64,000 nucleotides of DNA. Origin: Rhodocyclaceae bacterium. Lineage in GTDB: Bacteria; Pseudomonadota; Gammaproteobacteria; Burkholderiales; Rhodocyclaceae. Both the position numbers and the translations under genes were made by a program. The notes below the pieces were generated by a model. It was not told the DNA's origin, searched no databases, and was given only the letters and a program-made list of their open reading frames with translations. The stretch lies in the NCBI GenBank assembly GCA_016718525.1, contig JADKDD010000001.1, forward strand, positions 1,364,001 through 1,428,000, given 5' to 3'. Below are positions 1 through 9,055 of the stretch, one piece after another (the stretch's first letter is position 1; the number at the start of each line of letters is the position of its first letter).

Positions 1-1
1 C

Positions 2-2239
2 CCGCCGGATCTTGAATACGTCGTCGCGCTGGACACCACCTTGTCGGTCAGCGAGGGTATCAAGGAAATTCAGCACACCTTGTTTGAGGCCTTGGTGTTG
101 GTGATGATTGTGGTGTTTGTATTTCTGCAGGGTTGGCGCGCGACCTTGATACCACTGCTGGCGGTCCCGGTCTCACTGGTCGCCACGTTTATGTTTTTCC
201 CGATGTTTGGTTTCTCGATCAATACACTATCCCTGTTCGGCCTGGTGTTGGCCATCGGGCTGGTGGTAGACGATGCGATTGTTGTGGTCGAGGCAGTGGA
301 ACACCATATCGAGCATGGCCTATCGCCCAGAGATGCCACACTGAAAGCCATGGAAGAAGTTACCGGACCGGTAATCGCCATCGCCGTCATTTTGTCCGCC
401 GTGTTTGTGCCAACGGCTTTTATTCCCGGCATCACCGGTCAGCTCTACCAACAGTTCGCAGTCACCATTGCGATCTCGGTCATTATCTCGGCGTTCAATG
501 CCCTGACCCTCAGCCCGGCGCTATGCGCGTTGTTGCTGAAGCCCAAGGTCAGAGGTACCGGTGCGTTACAGAAGTTCTACGACGGGTTTAACCAGTGGTT
601 CGGTCGCGTCACCAATGGCTATGTGGGAGTGTGCCGACTTGCGATTCGCCGCAGTGTCTTGAGCCTCTTCTTTCTGGTTGCGGTAGTTCTGGTTACCGGC
701 GTGTTTGGCAAGATTGTTCCTGCCGGATTTCTTCCGGATGAGGATCAGGGCTACGTTTACGCCGGCATCCAACTTCCCGATGCCTCCTCGCTACAACGCA
801 CGGCAGAGGTGGCCCGTCAGGCTGAAGCGCTGATCATGCAGGTGCCAGGAGTCAAATACACGACCACAGTCATTGGCTACAGCATGCTCAGCCAAGTGAC
901 CAACACCTATAGCGCCTTCTTTTTTATCACGCTGGAGGATTGGGCCGAACGAAAAAATCCTGAGGAGCAGTACGCGGCGATCAAGGCAGCGCTAACCCAC
1001 AAGCTTGGCGGAATTCCAGGTGCGATTGGATTCTCGTTCCCGCCTCCGGCAATCCCTGGTGTCGGCGTTTCCGGTGGAGCGACCTTCATTCTGGAAGATC
1101 GTGCCGGCAAAGACATTGCATTTCTTGCCGAGAATACGACCAAGTTTATTGAGGAGGCAAAGAAACGCCCTGAACTGGCAGGAGTGTCGACTACTTTCCG
1201 ACCCACGGTACCGCAACTATTTATCGACGTTGATCAAGACAAGGTTTTAAAACAGGGCGTCAATGTCAATGACGTTTACAAGACATTGCAAAGTTTTCTG
1301 GGTAGCGGCTTCATCAACTACTTCAACAAGTTCGGGCGACAGTGGCAAGTCTATGTGCAAGCGGAGGGTGATTACCGCACTAAAATTGAGAATATCGGTC
1401 AATTCTATGTGCGCAACTCCAAAGGTGAACCAGTGCCACTCTCGGCGCTGACATCGGTACGCAACATCTCAGGGCCGGAATTCACCATGCGCTACAACCT
1501 TTACCGGAGTGCCCAGATCAACGCCTCGGCGGCACCGGGCTACAGTTCGGCGCAGGTCATGCGCGCGCTAGAGGAAGTCTTTGCCGCCACCATGCCGATT
1601 GAAATGGGTTATGACTACATGGGCATGTCGTTCCAGGAGCAGAAGGCACAGCAGGGCGTGTCACCGATGGTGATCTTTGCCTTCTCGTTGCTTTGCGTGT
1701 TCCTGATTTTGGCCGCACAGTACGAGAGCTGGTCACTTCCTTTTTCGGTTCTGCTTGGCACTCCGATTGCCATCGCTGGTGCTTTTTTTGCATTGTTGGT
1801 ACGCGGTCAGGAGCTCAATGTCTATGCCCAAATCGGCTTGGTGATGCTGATTGGCCTGGCCGCCAAGAACGCGATTCTGATTGTCGAATTTGCCAAGATG
1901 GAATATGCCAAGGGCGAGCTTTCGCTGATCGATGCAACACTCAAAGGTGCGCAACTTCGTCTCCGCCCGATCCTGATGACCTCGTTCGCCTTCATCCTTG
2001 GCTGTGTCCCCCTGGCGATCGCCAGCGGTGCCGGAGCGATTTCGCGGCAGGTCATGGGCAGCACCGTAATCGGCGGAATGCTGGCCGCCACCTGCATTGC
2101 TATCTTCATCATTCCGGTAACGTTCTACATTGTCGAAAAGATGTCTCACAAGGGCGCGACGGGAACAGCGCATACCGACGCAAACTTGGCTAACGACGTT
2201 CCGGCAAAGGCCGCAGGAAACGGAGGCGACCATGCATAA
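2..2239 (+). CDS. RND multidrug efflux permease, HAE1/AcrB family (5' end missing)
   Basis: Inner-membrane proton-driven drug pump subunit. The frame is open from base 2, so the gene starts before the window; the first visible residues (PPDLEYVVALDTT) match the stretch just before the central membrane segment of AcrB-type pumps. About 745 residues are visible, roughly the last 70% of a protein usually near 1050 residues. Visible marks are the segment ending FLQGWRATLIP, the GLVLAIGLVVDDAIVVVE motif with the paired Asp of the proton relay, a porter domain in the middle, and a second membrane block with GLAAKNAILIVEFA. The stop overlaps the start of the outer-membrane channel gene by 8 bp, so the two are translationally coupled. 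The adaptor (membrane fusion) gene is presumably upstream. Family is secure; the substrate is not known. Confidence 0.95.
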   Translation, partial: PPDLEYVVALDTTLSVSEGIKEIQHTLFEALVLVMIVVFVFLQGWRATLIPLLAVPVSLVATFMFFPMFGFSINTLSLFGLVLAIGLVVDDAIVVVEAVEHHIEHGLSPRDATLKAMEEVTGPVIAIAVILSAVFVPTAFIPGITGQLYQQFAVTIAISVIISAFNALTLSPALCALLLKPKVRGTGALQKFYDGFNQWFGRVTNGYVGVCRLAIRRSVLSLFFLVAVVLVTGVFGKIVPAGFLPDEDQGYVYAGIQLPDASSLQRTAEVARQAEALIMQVPGVKYTTTVIGYSMLSQVTNTYSAFFFITLEDWAERKNPEEQYAAIKAALTHKLGGIPGAIGFSFPPPAIPGVGVSGGATFILEDRAGKDIAFLAENTTKFIEEAKKRPELAGVSTTFRPTVPQLFIDVDQDKVLKQGVNVNDVYKTLQSFLGSGFINYFNKFGRQWQVYVQAEGDYRTKIENIGQFYVRNSKGEPVPLSALTSVRNISGPEFTMRYNLYRSAQINASAAPGYSSAQVMRALEEVFAATMPIEMGYDYMGMSFQEQKAQQGVSPMVIFAFSLLCVFLILAAQYESWSLPFSVLLGTPIAIAGAFFALLVRGQELNVYAQIGLVMLIGLAAKNAILIVEFAKMEYAKGELSLIDATLKGAQLRLRPILMTSFAFILGCVPLAIASGAGAISRQVMGSTVIGGMLAATCIAIFIIPVTFYIVEKMSHKGATGTAHTDANLANDVPAKAAGNGGDHA

Positions 2240-3677
2240 GCACTTAATGATTATGCTGGCGCCGTTCCTTCTTGGCGGCTGCATGATGGGCCCGGATTAT
2301 GTTCGTCCGCACAGCGAAACACCAATAGCCTGGCGAATCAGTGACAGAGATGCCAAAGATCTGGCCAATACCGTCTGGTGGGAGCAGTTCAACGATCCGG
2401 TTTTGAATGAGTTGGTGGCAACGGCATTGCGCGAGAACAAGGACCTGTTGATTGCCGCCGCACGCGTAGAGGAGTTTGCGGGCAACTATGGCTTCGTCCG
2501 TTCCGGTCTTTTCCCACAGATCGGTGCCGGCTATGAACCGTCGCGGCAACGTGACCTCTCGGCAGTCGTTATAGGCAATAGTTCAGGCAGTATCTACAAC
2601 AGCTACAGTGCAACCTTGAACGCCAGCTGGGAAATTGATATCTGGGGCCGCATCCGCCGCCAGACGGAATCTGCGCGTGCTCAATTGCTCGCCAGCGAAG
2701 AAGGACGACGCGGTGTGATCTTGTCATTAGTAGGCAGCGTCTCTGGCGCCTACATCAATTTGCGCGATCTTGACCGCCAACTAGAGATTGCCCAGTCGAC
2801 CGCCAAGAGTCGCGGTGAGTCTCACGAAATATTCAAGCTCCGTTTTAGTGGCGGTGTCATCTCCTTGCTAGAGCTAAGCCAAAACCGGTCTCAGTATGAA
2901 GAGGCGTTGGCGAGCATTCCGCCGATCGAAAAAGCGATTGCCCAGCAGGAAAATGGTTTAAGTGTGCTGCTGGGGCGCAACCCGGGTCCGATTATCCGTG
3001 GCAAGAACATCGACCAATTGACACTTCCAGCGGTACCGAGCGGTCTGCCTTCCGAGTTGCTTGAGCGCCGCCCGGACATCCGGCGCGCCGAGCAAAACCT
3101 GATTGCTGCCAATGCCCAGATCGGCGCTGCCAAGGCCGCCTACTTTCCAAGCATCTCACTGACCGGATTCTTGGGATCTTCGAGTACCAGTTTGAACAAT
3201 TTGTTCGAGAGTCAATCAAAAGTATGGAAATACGGAGCGCCGATCACTGTTCCGATTTTCACCGCCGGGGCGCTTTCCGGTCAGTTGCAGGCTGCGGAAG
3301 CCTCGCAACAACAGGCTTTGTTTGCCTATCAAAAAGCAATTCAGGAAGCATTCCGCGAAGTGAACGATTCGCTGATCAACCAGGATCGGACGCGTGAGCA
3401 ACTCAAAGCACAAAAGCGTCAAGTCGATTCATTGCAACAATATGCGTCGACTGCCCGTCTGCGCTACGAGAACGGCTATACGAGCTACATTGAAGTTCTG
3501 GACGCCGAGCGCGCACTGTTTAATGCGCAGCTGCAGTACACGCAGACCCAGCAGGTCCAGATGCAGGCGATGATCAATCTGTACCTGGCAATGGGTGGTG
3601 GCTGGGTGAACGCAGCGGAAAAGATGACCAACGTGAGCTTGAATCAACCCGGAGATCGTGCACCCGAGGCGCGGTAA
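2232..3677 (+). CDS. Outer-membrane efflux lipoprotein, NodT/OprM family
   Basis: TolC-like channel that completes the tripartite pump with the RND permease before it. I chose the ATG at 2232 (inside the permease stop) because it yields a short signal peptide ending in the lipobox LLGGC, with the lipidated Cys at residue 17, followed by MMGPDYVRP, a hallmark of the family (NSPDYxRP-like). About 481 residues, normal for the family. It has two repeated halves, each with long helices; ELLERRPDIRRAEQNLIAAN is the conserved family motif. A start about 100 bp further upstream is open but would bury the signal peptide. It is co-transcribed with the permease. Confidence 0.94.
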   Translation: MHKHLMIMLAPFLLGGCMMGPDYVRPHSETPIAWRISDRDAKDLANTVWWEQFNDPVLNELVATALRENKDLLIAAARVEEFAGNYGFVRSGLFPQIGAGYEPSRQRDLSAVVIGNSSGSIYNSYSATLNASWEIDIWGRIRRQTESARAQLLASEEGRRGVILSLVGSVSGAYINLRDLDRQLEIAQSTAKSRGESHEIFKLRFSGGVISLLELSQNRSQYEEALASIPPIEKAIAQQENGLSVLLGRNPGPIIRGKNIDQLTLPAVPSGLPSELLERRPDIRRAEQNLIAANAQIGAAKAAYFPSISLTGFLGSSSTSLNNLFESQSKVWKYGAPITVPIFTAGALSGQLQAAEASQQQALFAYQKAIQEAFREVNDSLINQDRTREQLKAQKRQVDSLQQYASTARLRYENGYTSYIEVLDAERALFNAQLQYTQTQQVQMQAMINLYLAMGGGWVNAAEKMTNVSLNQPGDRAPEAR

Positions 3678-3714
3678 GACGAACATCCTCACGTTAACGA
3701 TTAAAGGGTTCGCG

Positions 3715-4770
3715 ATGACCACGAAAGCAAAATACGACAAGCTTTTGTCCCTTGCGGCGATCTTGCTGGTTGCCGGTTGTGCGCAAGTGCCACCGAGCAA
3801 CATTACGCGCGATCGATTCGAATATGGGGAGACATTGGCGGAGTCAGCAAAGCGTCAAACGCTGATCAACATCGTCCGTCTGCGTTATGCGGATACCACG
3901 CTATTCATGGACGTCACATCCGTCATCAATAGCTACTCGATGGCCGGTAAATTGAGTGGTGGTGTCGTGTTTCGTCCATCAAATCCGGAGGGAAAGGACA
4001 TTTTGCTGGGTGGCGAAGGAGCCTGGTCAAACACACCAACGGTCACCTATGCTCCGCTGGGCGGGGATAAATACACACGCAGCCTCTTACGCCCTGTGGC
4101 TCCAGTATCAATCTTTCAAATGCTCCAGGCGGGTTGGCCGGCAGACCTGCTTTTCCGCACCTCCGTCCGTTCAGTCAACAACATTTCTAACCGCCGTTTG
4201 GGCGGTTCTGACGCGGACCCCCGCTTTGATGAAATGCTCAAGGCGCTGGACCGTGTAATGCAATCCCAAGCGGTAGGTATACGCGTAGAAGAAAGCAAAG
4301 GCGGAGATGGATCAGTGATGGTCATTCGCAGTGGCGATACACGCGAGGTTGAGCGGGATCTCACCTGGCTGCGCGACTTGTGGCAGATCGACCCCGGCAC
4401 CACGGAAATTAATGTTTCCTACGGCGGCGTCCAGCGCAATGGAAAGGAAATCGCCGTACTTACCCGCTCGATGTTGGAAATCATGCTGGCCATTGCACTC
4501 GACATCGATGTTCCTGCGGCGCATATCGAGCAAAAGCGCGTTCTCCGGGGCGCGCAGGGGGATGACACGCCACGCCTTGTGCGAATTCGGTCCGGTCCCG
4601 TGGCACCTGCGGACGCCTTTGCTGCTGTACCTTTCAAGGACCAGTGGTTCTGGATCGACGACACTGACGTAATCTCGAAGATGCGCTTTTCGTTTTTGAT
4701 GATTTTGTTTTCACTCGCTGAGGCCGGGACCTCCATCACTGCACCGGTCGTGACGGTTCCATCACGTTAG
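3715..4770 (+). CDS. Conserved lipoprotein of unknown function
   Basis: About 351 residues. The start at 3715 gives a typical lipoprotein signal (LAAILLVAGCAQ, Cys at residue 22). The mature part has RQTLINIVRLRYADTTLFMDVTSVINSYS near the N terminus, which I recall from uncharacterised proteobacterial lipoproteins, then a soluble mixed region with no membrane segment until a hydrophobic stretch (FSFLMILFSLAEAGTS) close to the C terminus. It starts 37 bp after the efflux channel gene in the same orientation, so it may be an accessory lipoprotein of that operon, but nothing in the sequence proves a role in efflux. Function unknown. Confidence 0.8.
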   Translation: MTTKAKYDKLLSLAAILLVAGCAQVPPSNITRDRFEYGETLAESAKRQTLINIVRLRYADTTLFMDVTSVINSYSMAGKLSGGVVFRPSNPEGKDILLGGEGAWSNTPTVTYAPLGGDKYTRSLLRPVAPVSIFQMLQAGWPADLLFRTSVRSVNNISNRRLGGSDADPRFDEMLKALDRVMQSQAVGIRVEESKGGDGSVMVIRSGDTREVERDLTWLRDLWQIDPGTTEINVSYGGVQRNGKEIAVLTRSMLEIMLAIALDIDVPAAHIEQKRVLRGAQGDDTPRLVRIRSGPVAPADAFAAVPFKDQWFWIDDTDVISKMRFSFLMILFSLAEAGTSITAPVVTVPSR

Positions 4771-4882
4771 CAGTGTACGAACTCGCCTGTTCCTATGGTC
4801 TAGTCGGGGCGCTTGGCGGCGCGGGTATTGAAGACGTCAAGCTGCCCGCGGATTCCGCACGGCCGCCGTTGCGTGACATTAG

Positions 4883-5539
4883 ATGAATGTGAAATCAGAC
4901 CCAGAGGTGCCAGCCCTTTTACGTTCTGGAGGCGAGCCATCAGTACGTTTTTCAGCGCAGTTGCGTGATCTGCTCAAGCAGTTAGGTGATGCTCCGATAC
5001 AAATACGCGAGCTGTTGGAAGCTACTCAGGAACACAGCATCCATCTAATCTTGCTCCTGATCGCCCTCCCCTTTGTTGGACCGGTACCATTACCTGGATT
5101 TTCCACACCGTTCGGCCTTGTCGTCACCATGCTCGGCACCGCAATGGCGCTTGGCCGAAAGTCGTGGCTACCGGAGGCTTTCCTGCGGCGTGAATTGTCG
5201 CCACAGTTTTTAGGCAAATTGTTGCGCGGTACATCGCGCATCATGGAGTTCATAGAACGTTTTTTACGACCGCGCCTGGGTTTCGTCGAGTCCAACATGT
5301 TGTTTAGTCGGGTAGCGGGAATTCTTATCGCGGTTTCCGGTTTGTTGCTGATGCTGCCGTTGCCGATACCGTTTAGCAATTCAATTCCCGCTTGGACGGT
5401 GATTTTTCTGGCGGCTGGCTCACTTTGTCGCGACGGCCTATTCTTTTTTATCGGCTGCGCATCCTTTCTGGTATCGGTAGTGTTCTTTGCGCTACTGGCA
5501 CTCGGGGGCATAGTAGCGGTCGAACACTTGCTCAGATAG
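4883..5539 (+). CDS. ExoD-family membrane protein
   Basis: 218 residues matching the exopolysaccharide synthesis ExoD family (PF06055). It has an N-terminal soluble helix region (LRDLLKQLGDAPIQIRELLEA), then the family block HLILLLIALPFVGPVPLPGFSTPFG with conserved Pro and Gly, a central arginine-rich stretch, and two to three further hydrophobic segments. Members are inner-membrane proteins linked genetically to exopolysaccharide production in rhizobia; the molecular activity is not known. It lies 112 bp after the lipoprotein gene with its own probable start, ATG at 4883. Confidence 0.85.
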   Translation: MNVKSDPEVPALLRSGGEPSVRFSAQLRDLLKQLGDAPIQIRELLEATQEHSIHLILLLIALPFVGPVPLPGFSTPFGLVVTMLGTAMALGRKSWLPEAFLRRELSPQFLGKLLRGTSRIMEFIERFLRPRLGFVESNMLFSRVAGILIAVSGLLLMLPLPIPFSNSIPAWTVIFLAAGSLCRDGLFFFIGCASFLVSVVFFALLALGGIVAVEHLLR

Positions 5540-5623
5540 ACGCTCCAAGACTCAATTAAAACTCCTTCCGTTGCATTAATATGAATTTACTATCTGCGCG
5601 GTCGCACCCAAAATAAAACAACA

Positions 5624-6001
5624 ATGAATCAACGAACAATTCTGATTGCCGCCACATTAATGGGAGCCCTAGCCGTGTGTCTGGGGGCCTTTGCAGCACA
5701 TGCGCTAAAAACAACGCTCGTCGCGAACGGGCGGTTAGATACTTTCGAATTGGCTGTCCGTTATCAGTTCTACCATACCGCTGCATTGCTTGCCGTCGGG
5801 ATACTGTACGAGAAGTTTCCACGCCTTGGCTCCGCCGCTATTTTCTTCATCCTGGGAACATTGATTTTCAGTGGAAGCCTTTATATGCTTTCCTTGAGTA
5901 GCCAAACCTTTTGGGGTGCTGTTACTCCGTTCGGTGGTGCAGCGCTGATAACCGGGTGGCTAAAGTTCGCTTGGGTCATCTACCGACAGCGAACTGATTA
6001 G
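5624..6001 (+). CDS. DUF423 family small membrane protein (YgdD-like)
   Basis: 125 residues with four predicted membrane segments. The family signature is clear: LGAFAAHALK at residues 21-30, FELAVRYQFYHTAALLAVG in the middle, and the ending FGGAALITGWLKFAWV. DUF423 proteins are short conserved inner-membrane proteins of unknown function found across proteobacteria. It stands alone between the ExoD-like gene and a tRNA gene on the other strand. Confidence 0.9.
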   Translation: MNQRTILIAATLMGALAVCLGAFAAHALKTTLVANGRLDTFELAVRYQFYHTAALLAVGILYEKFPRLGSAAIFFILGTLIFSGSLYMLSLSSQTFWGAVTPFGGAALITGWLKFAWVIYRQRTD

Positions 6002-6073
6002 GGGTTTTTGCACTCATCTCGGGCGAAAGGCTGCGCTAACTCTTCCGATGATCAACTGCGCGAGAACTGTGTG

Positions 6074-6160
6074 TGGTACCACGGGCGGGACTTGAACCCG
6101 CAAGGCCTGGTGGCCGGCAGATTTTAAGTCTGCTGAGTTTACCGATTTCTCCACCGTGGC
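6074..6160 (-). tRNA. tRNA-Leu (anticodon UAA)
   Basis: On the minus strand this 87-base segment folds as a class II (long variable arm) leucine tRNA. It has acceptor stem GCCACGG paired with CCGTGGT (first pair G-U), encoded CCA at 6074-6076, the anticodon arm CAGACTTAAAATCTG with anticodon TAA, and a T arm containing GGGTTCAAGTCCC. It reads UUA codons. Confidence 0.95.
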
Positions 6161-6167
6161 AGGCGGA

Positions 6168-6194
6168 GGTATATTCTACTTGGCCGGAGGTCAA
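6168..6194 (-). promoter_or_regulatory. Candidate sigma70 promoter of tRNA-Leu(UAA)
   Basis: On the minus strand TTGACC (6189-6194) is followed after 15 bases by TATACC (6168-6173), only 7 bases from the first base of the tRNA. The spacing is short of the ideal 17, but the position fits a tRNA promoter. Seen in sequence; use is inferred. Confidence 0.45.
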
Positions 6195-6760
6195 GTGGTG
6201 CAGTCACCATTCAAAGTTCCGGATGCGCTGAACGCCGCTTGATCGCGAAAGACAACGGCGTGCTGCCAGCACCAACTCGCTGATTTGCGATTGGCCCTTG
6301 TGGTCTCTTCATACGCATTTTGACTGTTGCCGTTTGGCATTTTCTGATTTGGAGTGTCTATTGAGGTTTGACCCGCGGATGCCCACCGCGAGCGGCCCGA
6401 AATAGTGGATCAGCATACATGGCGGGAGTTGCAATTCAGGTCTCATTGTGACCAGCCGCATGCCCGGCAAACACGGTGCGGCATAGGGTCACCGAGATCA
6501 TCACGTCATTCATCGCAATCAAATTTCCAATTCCGTTTTTTCGATGTTCTGCGTCGAGATATTCGACTTGTTCGATGTATTAGATTTTCTTAGCATTACT
6601 TCCGTCATCAAAGCGACATATTGATTGATTAGCTTTACAGGCTTACAGGCGCGATCGAGCACGCAAGTCGTGGAGTCATCGTTGCAGCAGTCGTTAGCGC
6701 AGTCCCGCACTACATCTCATCCGTTGTTCTCAATGTTTATTTGCTTAAAGGAGCATCAAA
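6195..6760. other. Region without a supported gene
   Basis: About 570 bp between the tRNA promoter and a small ORF. It holds one copy of the dispersed AGTTGGTGCTGG repeat (6253-6280). The right half looks more AT-rich than the neighbouring genes (for example TTCCAATTCCGTTTTTTCG around 6527) and may contain the promoter for the genes after 6760. Short ORFs on both strands (for example 6405-6593 plus, 6519-6710 minus) show no family resemblance, so I do not call them. Confidence 0.6.
6253..6280 (-). repeat. Dispersed AGTTGGTGCTGG repeat, copy 1 (intergenic)
   Basis: Read on the minus strand: exact 12-mer core (6266-6277) followed by CAGCACGCCGTTG, matching the extended consensus GTTGGTGCTGGYRRCACGCCGTYG. 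It lies in the gene-free stretch upstream of tRNA-Leu(UAA). The conserved frame would read V-G-A-G-S-T-P-L. Confidence 0.75.
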
Positions 6761-6913
6761 GTGAAAGTCAGCAAGGTTGCAAATAATCGTCTCGCAACAA
6801 TTACCGCTTCGGTTTTGTTGACCGATTCGACCTTGCGGCTGTGCCGGGGGCAACCTGCAGGACCCGACCTGAGTATCGCTGCCAGCAGGCAATTTGGAGA
6901 TCCTCAATCATGA
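6761..6913 (+). CDS. Possible 50-residue leader-like protein
   Basis: GTG at 6761 is preceded by a strong ribosome binding site (AAAGGAG, 6748-6754, six bases before the start). The 50-codon frame ends at TGA 6911-6913, overlapping the ATG of the next gene by the ATGA arrangement typical of translational coupling. The protein starts MKVSKVANNRLATITASVLL, giving a basic and then mildly hydrophobic N terminus, and matches nothing I recognise. The RBS and overlap are the only support; it could instead be a leader that couples translation to the downstream gene. Confidence 0.4.
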   Translation: MKVSKVANNRLATITASVLLTDSTLRLCRGQPAGPDLSIAASRQFGDPQS

Positions 6914-7800
6914 ACTTGCGCGACGAGATGCCTTTTACTCCATTGCAATGCCGGAGGTTGTTTGACGCAGTACTGGTTCATGATGAAATTCATCTGGATT
7001 CACCACTGCCCGATCAGGTGCATCTCGATTACAGCACCGAGCAGTTAAGCAAGTGCTATTTGATTTCCTGGCAATTGTGGAAGGAAGGCATCGACCGGAA
7101 TGCCTTGGCGCGGTCAGTTGAGAACATCTATCTGCATCAGTCTTTTGAGCCGGACGAGCGACTTGTTTTTAAACACGTCCGTGCCAAGTTCAAGCATCTT
7201 CGCTGTGCCTACACGACCCTCGACAGAGGGCACCGCTTGCCACGGGGATTTCAACAGCTGACCGCGATGATGGGTAATCTGAAGGATGCCATTGACAACA
7301 AACAGGGTGCTACCGCACGCTGGTCAGCATTTGTTCTTGGTGTGCTACTCACCAGGATTCCATTCGAACTGCTGACGCTGAACGTCAACGCTTTTAAGCC
7401 GTCGACAGCACAATCCTTTCGCGCTCATATTCTTCAGCAGATGGATTGCATTCGACACACCCTGGCCAAAACGAAAATAACGCCAAAGGAATTTCACGAG
7501 TCGCGCAAGATCATCAGCAGGCAGGTAGCGCTATACGACAATTTGAAAATTTTGTATCCCTCGAATTTCCATTTCAATATGTCGCGATACGTGAACACCA
7601 TCAACGGGTTGATGGGCACCATGCACGACAAATTCGTCATTGAGAAAATTGCAGAACCAAATCGATATTACGTAAACACCTTTGAAATGCCTGATGACCT
7701 TAGGTATCGTCTAACCAGGCTTTCAGAGAGATTCCTTGAATTGGGTGGCAAAGGCCGGTCGGGGATCAATGCTCATGGCTTGCCGCTGCAGGCTTATTAG
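6910..7800 (+). CDS. Hypothetical helical protein, possible divergent CHAD-like domain
   Basis: 296 residues from ATG 6910, where the upstream small ORF ends; the in-frame extension to 6841 lacks a ribosome site. It has no signal peptide or membrane segment and is rich in His, Arg and Lys, with predicted helices throughout. Residues about 198-245 run F-H-E-S-R-K-x-x-x-R, then LYDNLKILYPS, then INGLMGTMHDKFV. This resembles the second half of CHAD (conserved histidine alpha-helical) domains, where an xH-x-L-R-K-x-x-x-R helix is followed by a helix ending L-G-x-x-H/N-D. The similarity is by eye only and the first half is not obvious. CHAD proteins bind polyphosphate or sit beside CYTH triphosphatases; no such partner is here. 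The next gene is a glycosyltransferase 31 bp away. Confidence 0.6.
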   Translation: MNLRDEMPFTPLQCRRLFDAVLVHDEIHLDSPLPDQVHLDYSTEQLSKCYLISWQLWKEGIDRNALARSVENIYLHQSFEPDERLVFKHVRAKFKHLRCAYTTLDRGHRLPRGFQQLTAMMGNLKDAIDNKQGATARWSAFVLGVLLTRIPFELLTLNVNAFKPSTAQSFRAHILQQMDCIRHTLAKTKITPKEFHESRKIISRQVALYDNLKILYPSNFHFNMSRYVNTINGLMGTMHDKFVIEKIAEPNRYYVNTFEMPDDLRYRLTRLSERFLELGGKGRSGINAHGLPLQAY

Positions 7801-7831
7801 CTGACTGCAGGCATATGCAATCAAACTTACC

Positions 7832-8956
7832 ATGAAGATCGCCTATATCACCAGCTCTTTAGAGGGTGGCGGTAGTCAATTCTTGATACCGGCAGTTACC
7901 CGTGTGTTGCGCAATGCCGGCGCAGAAGTACAGGTCTTTGCACTCTCAAAGCGCGATGGGCGAGCCTTGCCGGCGATGCTCGCCGATGGGTTGCAAGTCC
8001 ACGTGCGTGAAGGCGGTGACCGCGATCATTTGGCCGCCTATATATGGCTGGACAAGCAGTTGAAATCCTACCAACCTTCGCTAATCTGGACCTCCGTGAC
8101 AAGGGCCAGCGTCATTGGCTTGCTGTTGGGACTGCGTCACGCGACGCCGGTGGTCTGCTGGCAACACAATGCGGAGTTGAGGTTGACCAGGCTCATTCCG
8201 CTGTGGCTACTGCGTTGGCGACCGGCAATGTGGCTCGGCGACTCTGACTTCGTCACTGCGATTACGGCCAAGCGTTTCGATGTGCCGCCCGAACGCTTGG
8301 CGTGCTGGCCACTCTTTACGGCAAAGCCGGATACACCGCAAGCGCAAGCATGGTGTCCCGGTCAAACCCTGCGTCTTGGTAGCCTGGGTCGTTTGCATTC
8401 TCAAAAGGGCTATGACGTATTGATTGATGCATTGGCGTGCTTGAAAAGGCGTGGCTTCATTGCACCAGTGCCGTTCAAAATTGCCATTGCCGGCGACGGT
8501 CGTGACCGTGAAAAAATTCTCAGCGCATTGCGGCAGGCAGATATCGGTGAACAGGTGGACCTTGTCGGCTTTGCTGATCGCCCACTCGATTTCCTCGCAG
8601 GGTTGCACCTGTATCTGCAACCTTCCCGCATAGAAGGATTCGGTATTGCCATGCATGAGGCGGCGCAAGCCGGTCTACCGATCATCGCGACCAGTGTCGG
8701 GCAAATGGGATCCACAATTGAGCCAGGGCACAGTGGCTGGTTGGTCCCGCCGGGGGATGCCGATGCCTTGGCCGATGCCTTGGCAGAGGCACTGTCCAAT
8801 CCGCAAAGATTGGCCGCCATGGGACAAGTCGCGCGTGCCCGAGTGCTACCCCGTTACAGCGCTGACGTCTTTCGTATGGCGGGTGAATGCATCCTCGAGC
8901 GTCTGCGTGTCGGCGATCTTCGACCCACACCGCCAACGCTTGCGCAAAGTCACTAA
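7832..8956 (+). CDS. Glycosyltransferase family 4
   Basis: 374 residues with a GT-B fold. The N terminus MKIAYITSSLEGGGSQFLIPAV carries the glycine-rich acceptor-side loop; the C-terminal domain has SLGRLHSQKGYDVLIDAL and the E-x7-E nucleotide-sugar motif (EGFGIAMHE), then AGLPIIATSVGQMGSTIEPG. It probably transfers a sugar from a nucleotide donor to a lipid-linked or polysaccharide acceptor on the cytoplasmic face. It is convergent with a Wzx-like flippase gene, which suggests a small surface glycan locus, but no polymerase or priming transferase is present here. Donor and acceptor are unknown. Confidence 0.9.
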   Translation: MKIAYITSSLEGGGSQFLIPAVTRVLRNAGAEVQVFALSKRDGRALPAMLADGLQVHVREGGDRDHLAAYIWLDKQLKSYQPSLIWTSVTRASVIGLLLGLRHATPVVCWQHNAELRLTRLIPLWLLRWRPAMWLGDSDFVTAITAKRFDVPPERLACWPLFTAKPDTPQAQAWCPGQTLRLGSLGRLHSQKGYDVLIDALACLKRRGFIAPVPFKIAIAGDGRDREKILSALRQADIGEQVDLVGFADRPLDFLAGLHLYLQPSRIEGFGIAMHEAAQAGLPIIATSVGQMGSTIEPGHSGWLVPPGDADALADALAEALSNPQRLAAMGQVARARVLPRYSADVFRMAGECILERLRVGDLRPTPPTLAQSH

Positions 8957-9029
8957 GGCAAGCACTTTCGTTTCCGAAAGCTGAGCGGTATCGCGAAGGC
9001 ACGCAATTGCTGAAATCCGGCGCAGGCAA

Positions 9030-9045
9030 GGTGCGCCAGCGCACC
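9030..9045. terminator. Hairpin between convergent genes
   Basis: GGTGCG-CCAG-CGCACC forms a perfect 6-bp stem in the 99-bp gap between the convergent glycosyltransferase and flippase genes. A second small stem (CTTTCG/CGAAAG) lies near 8964-8981. Neither has a clear T run, so termination is only a suggestion. Confidence 0.3.
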
Positions 9046-9055
9046 CGCCAACGTT

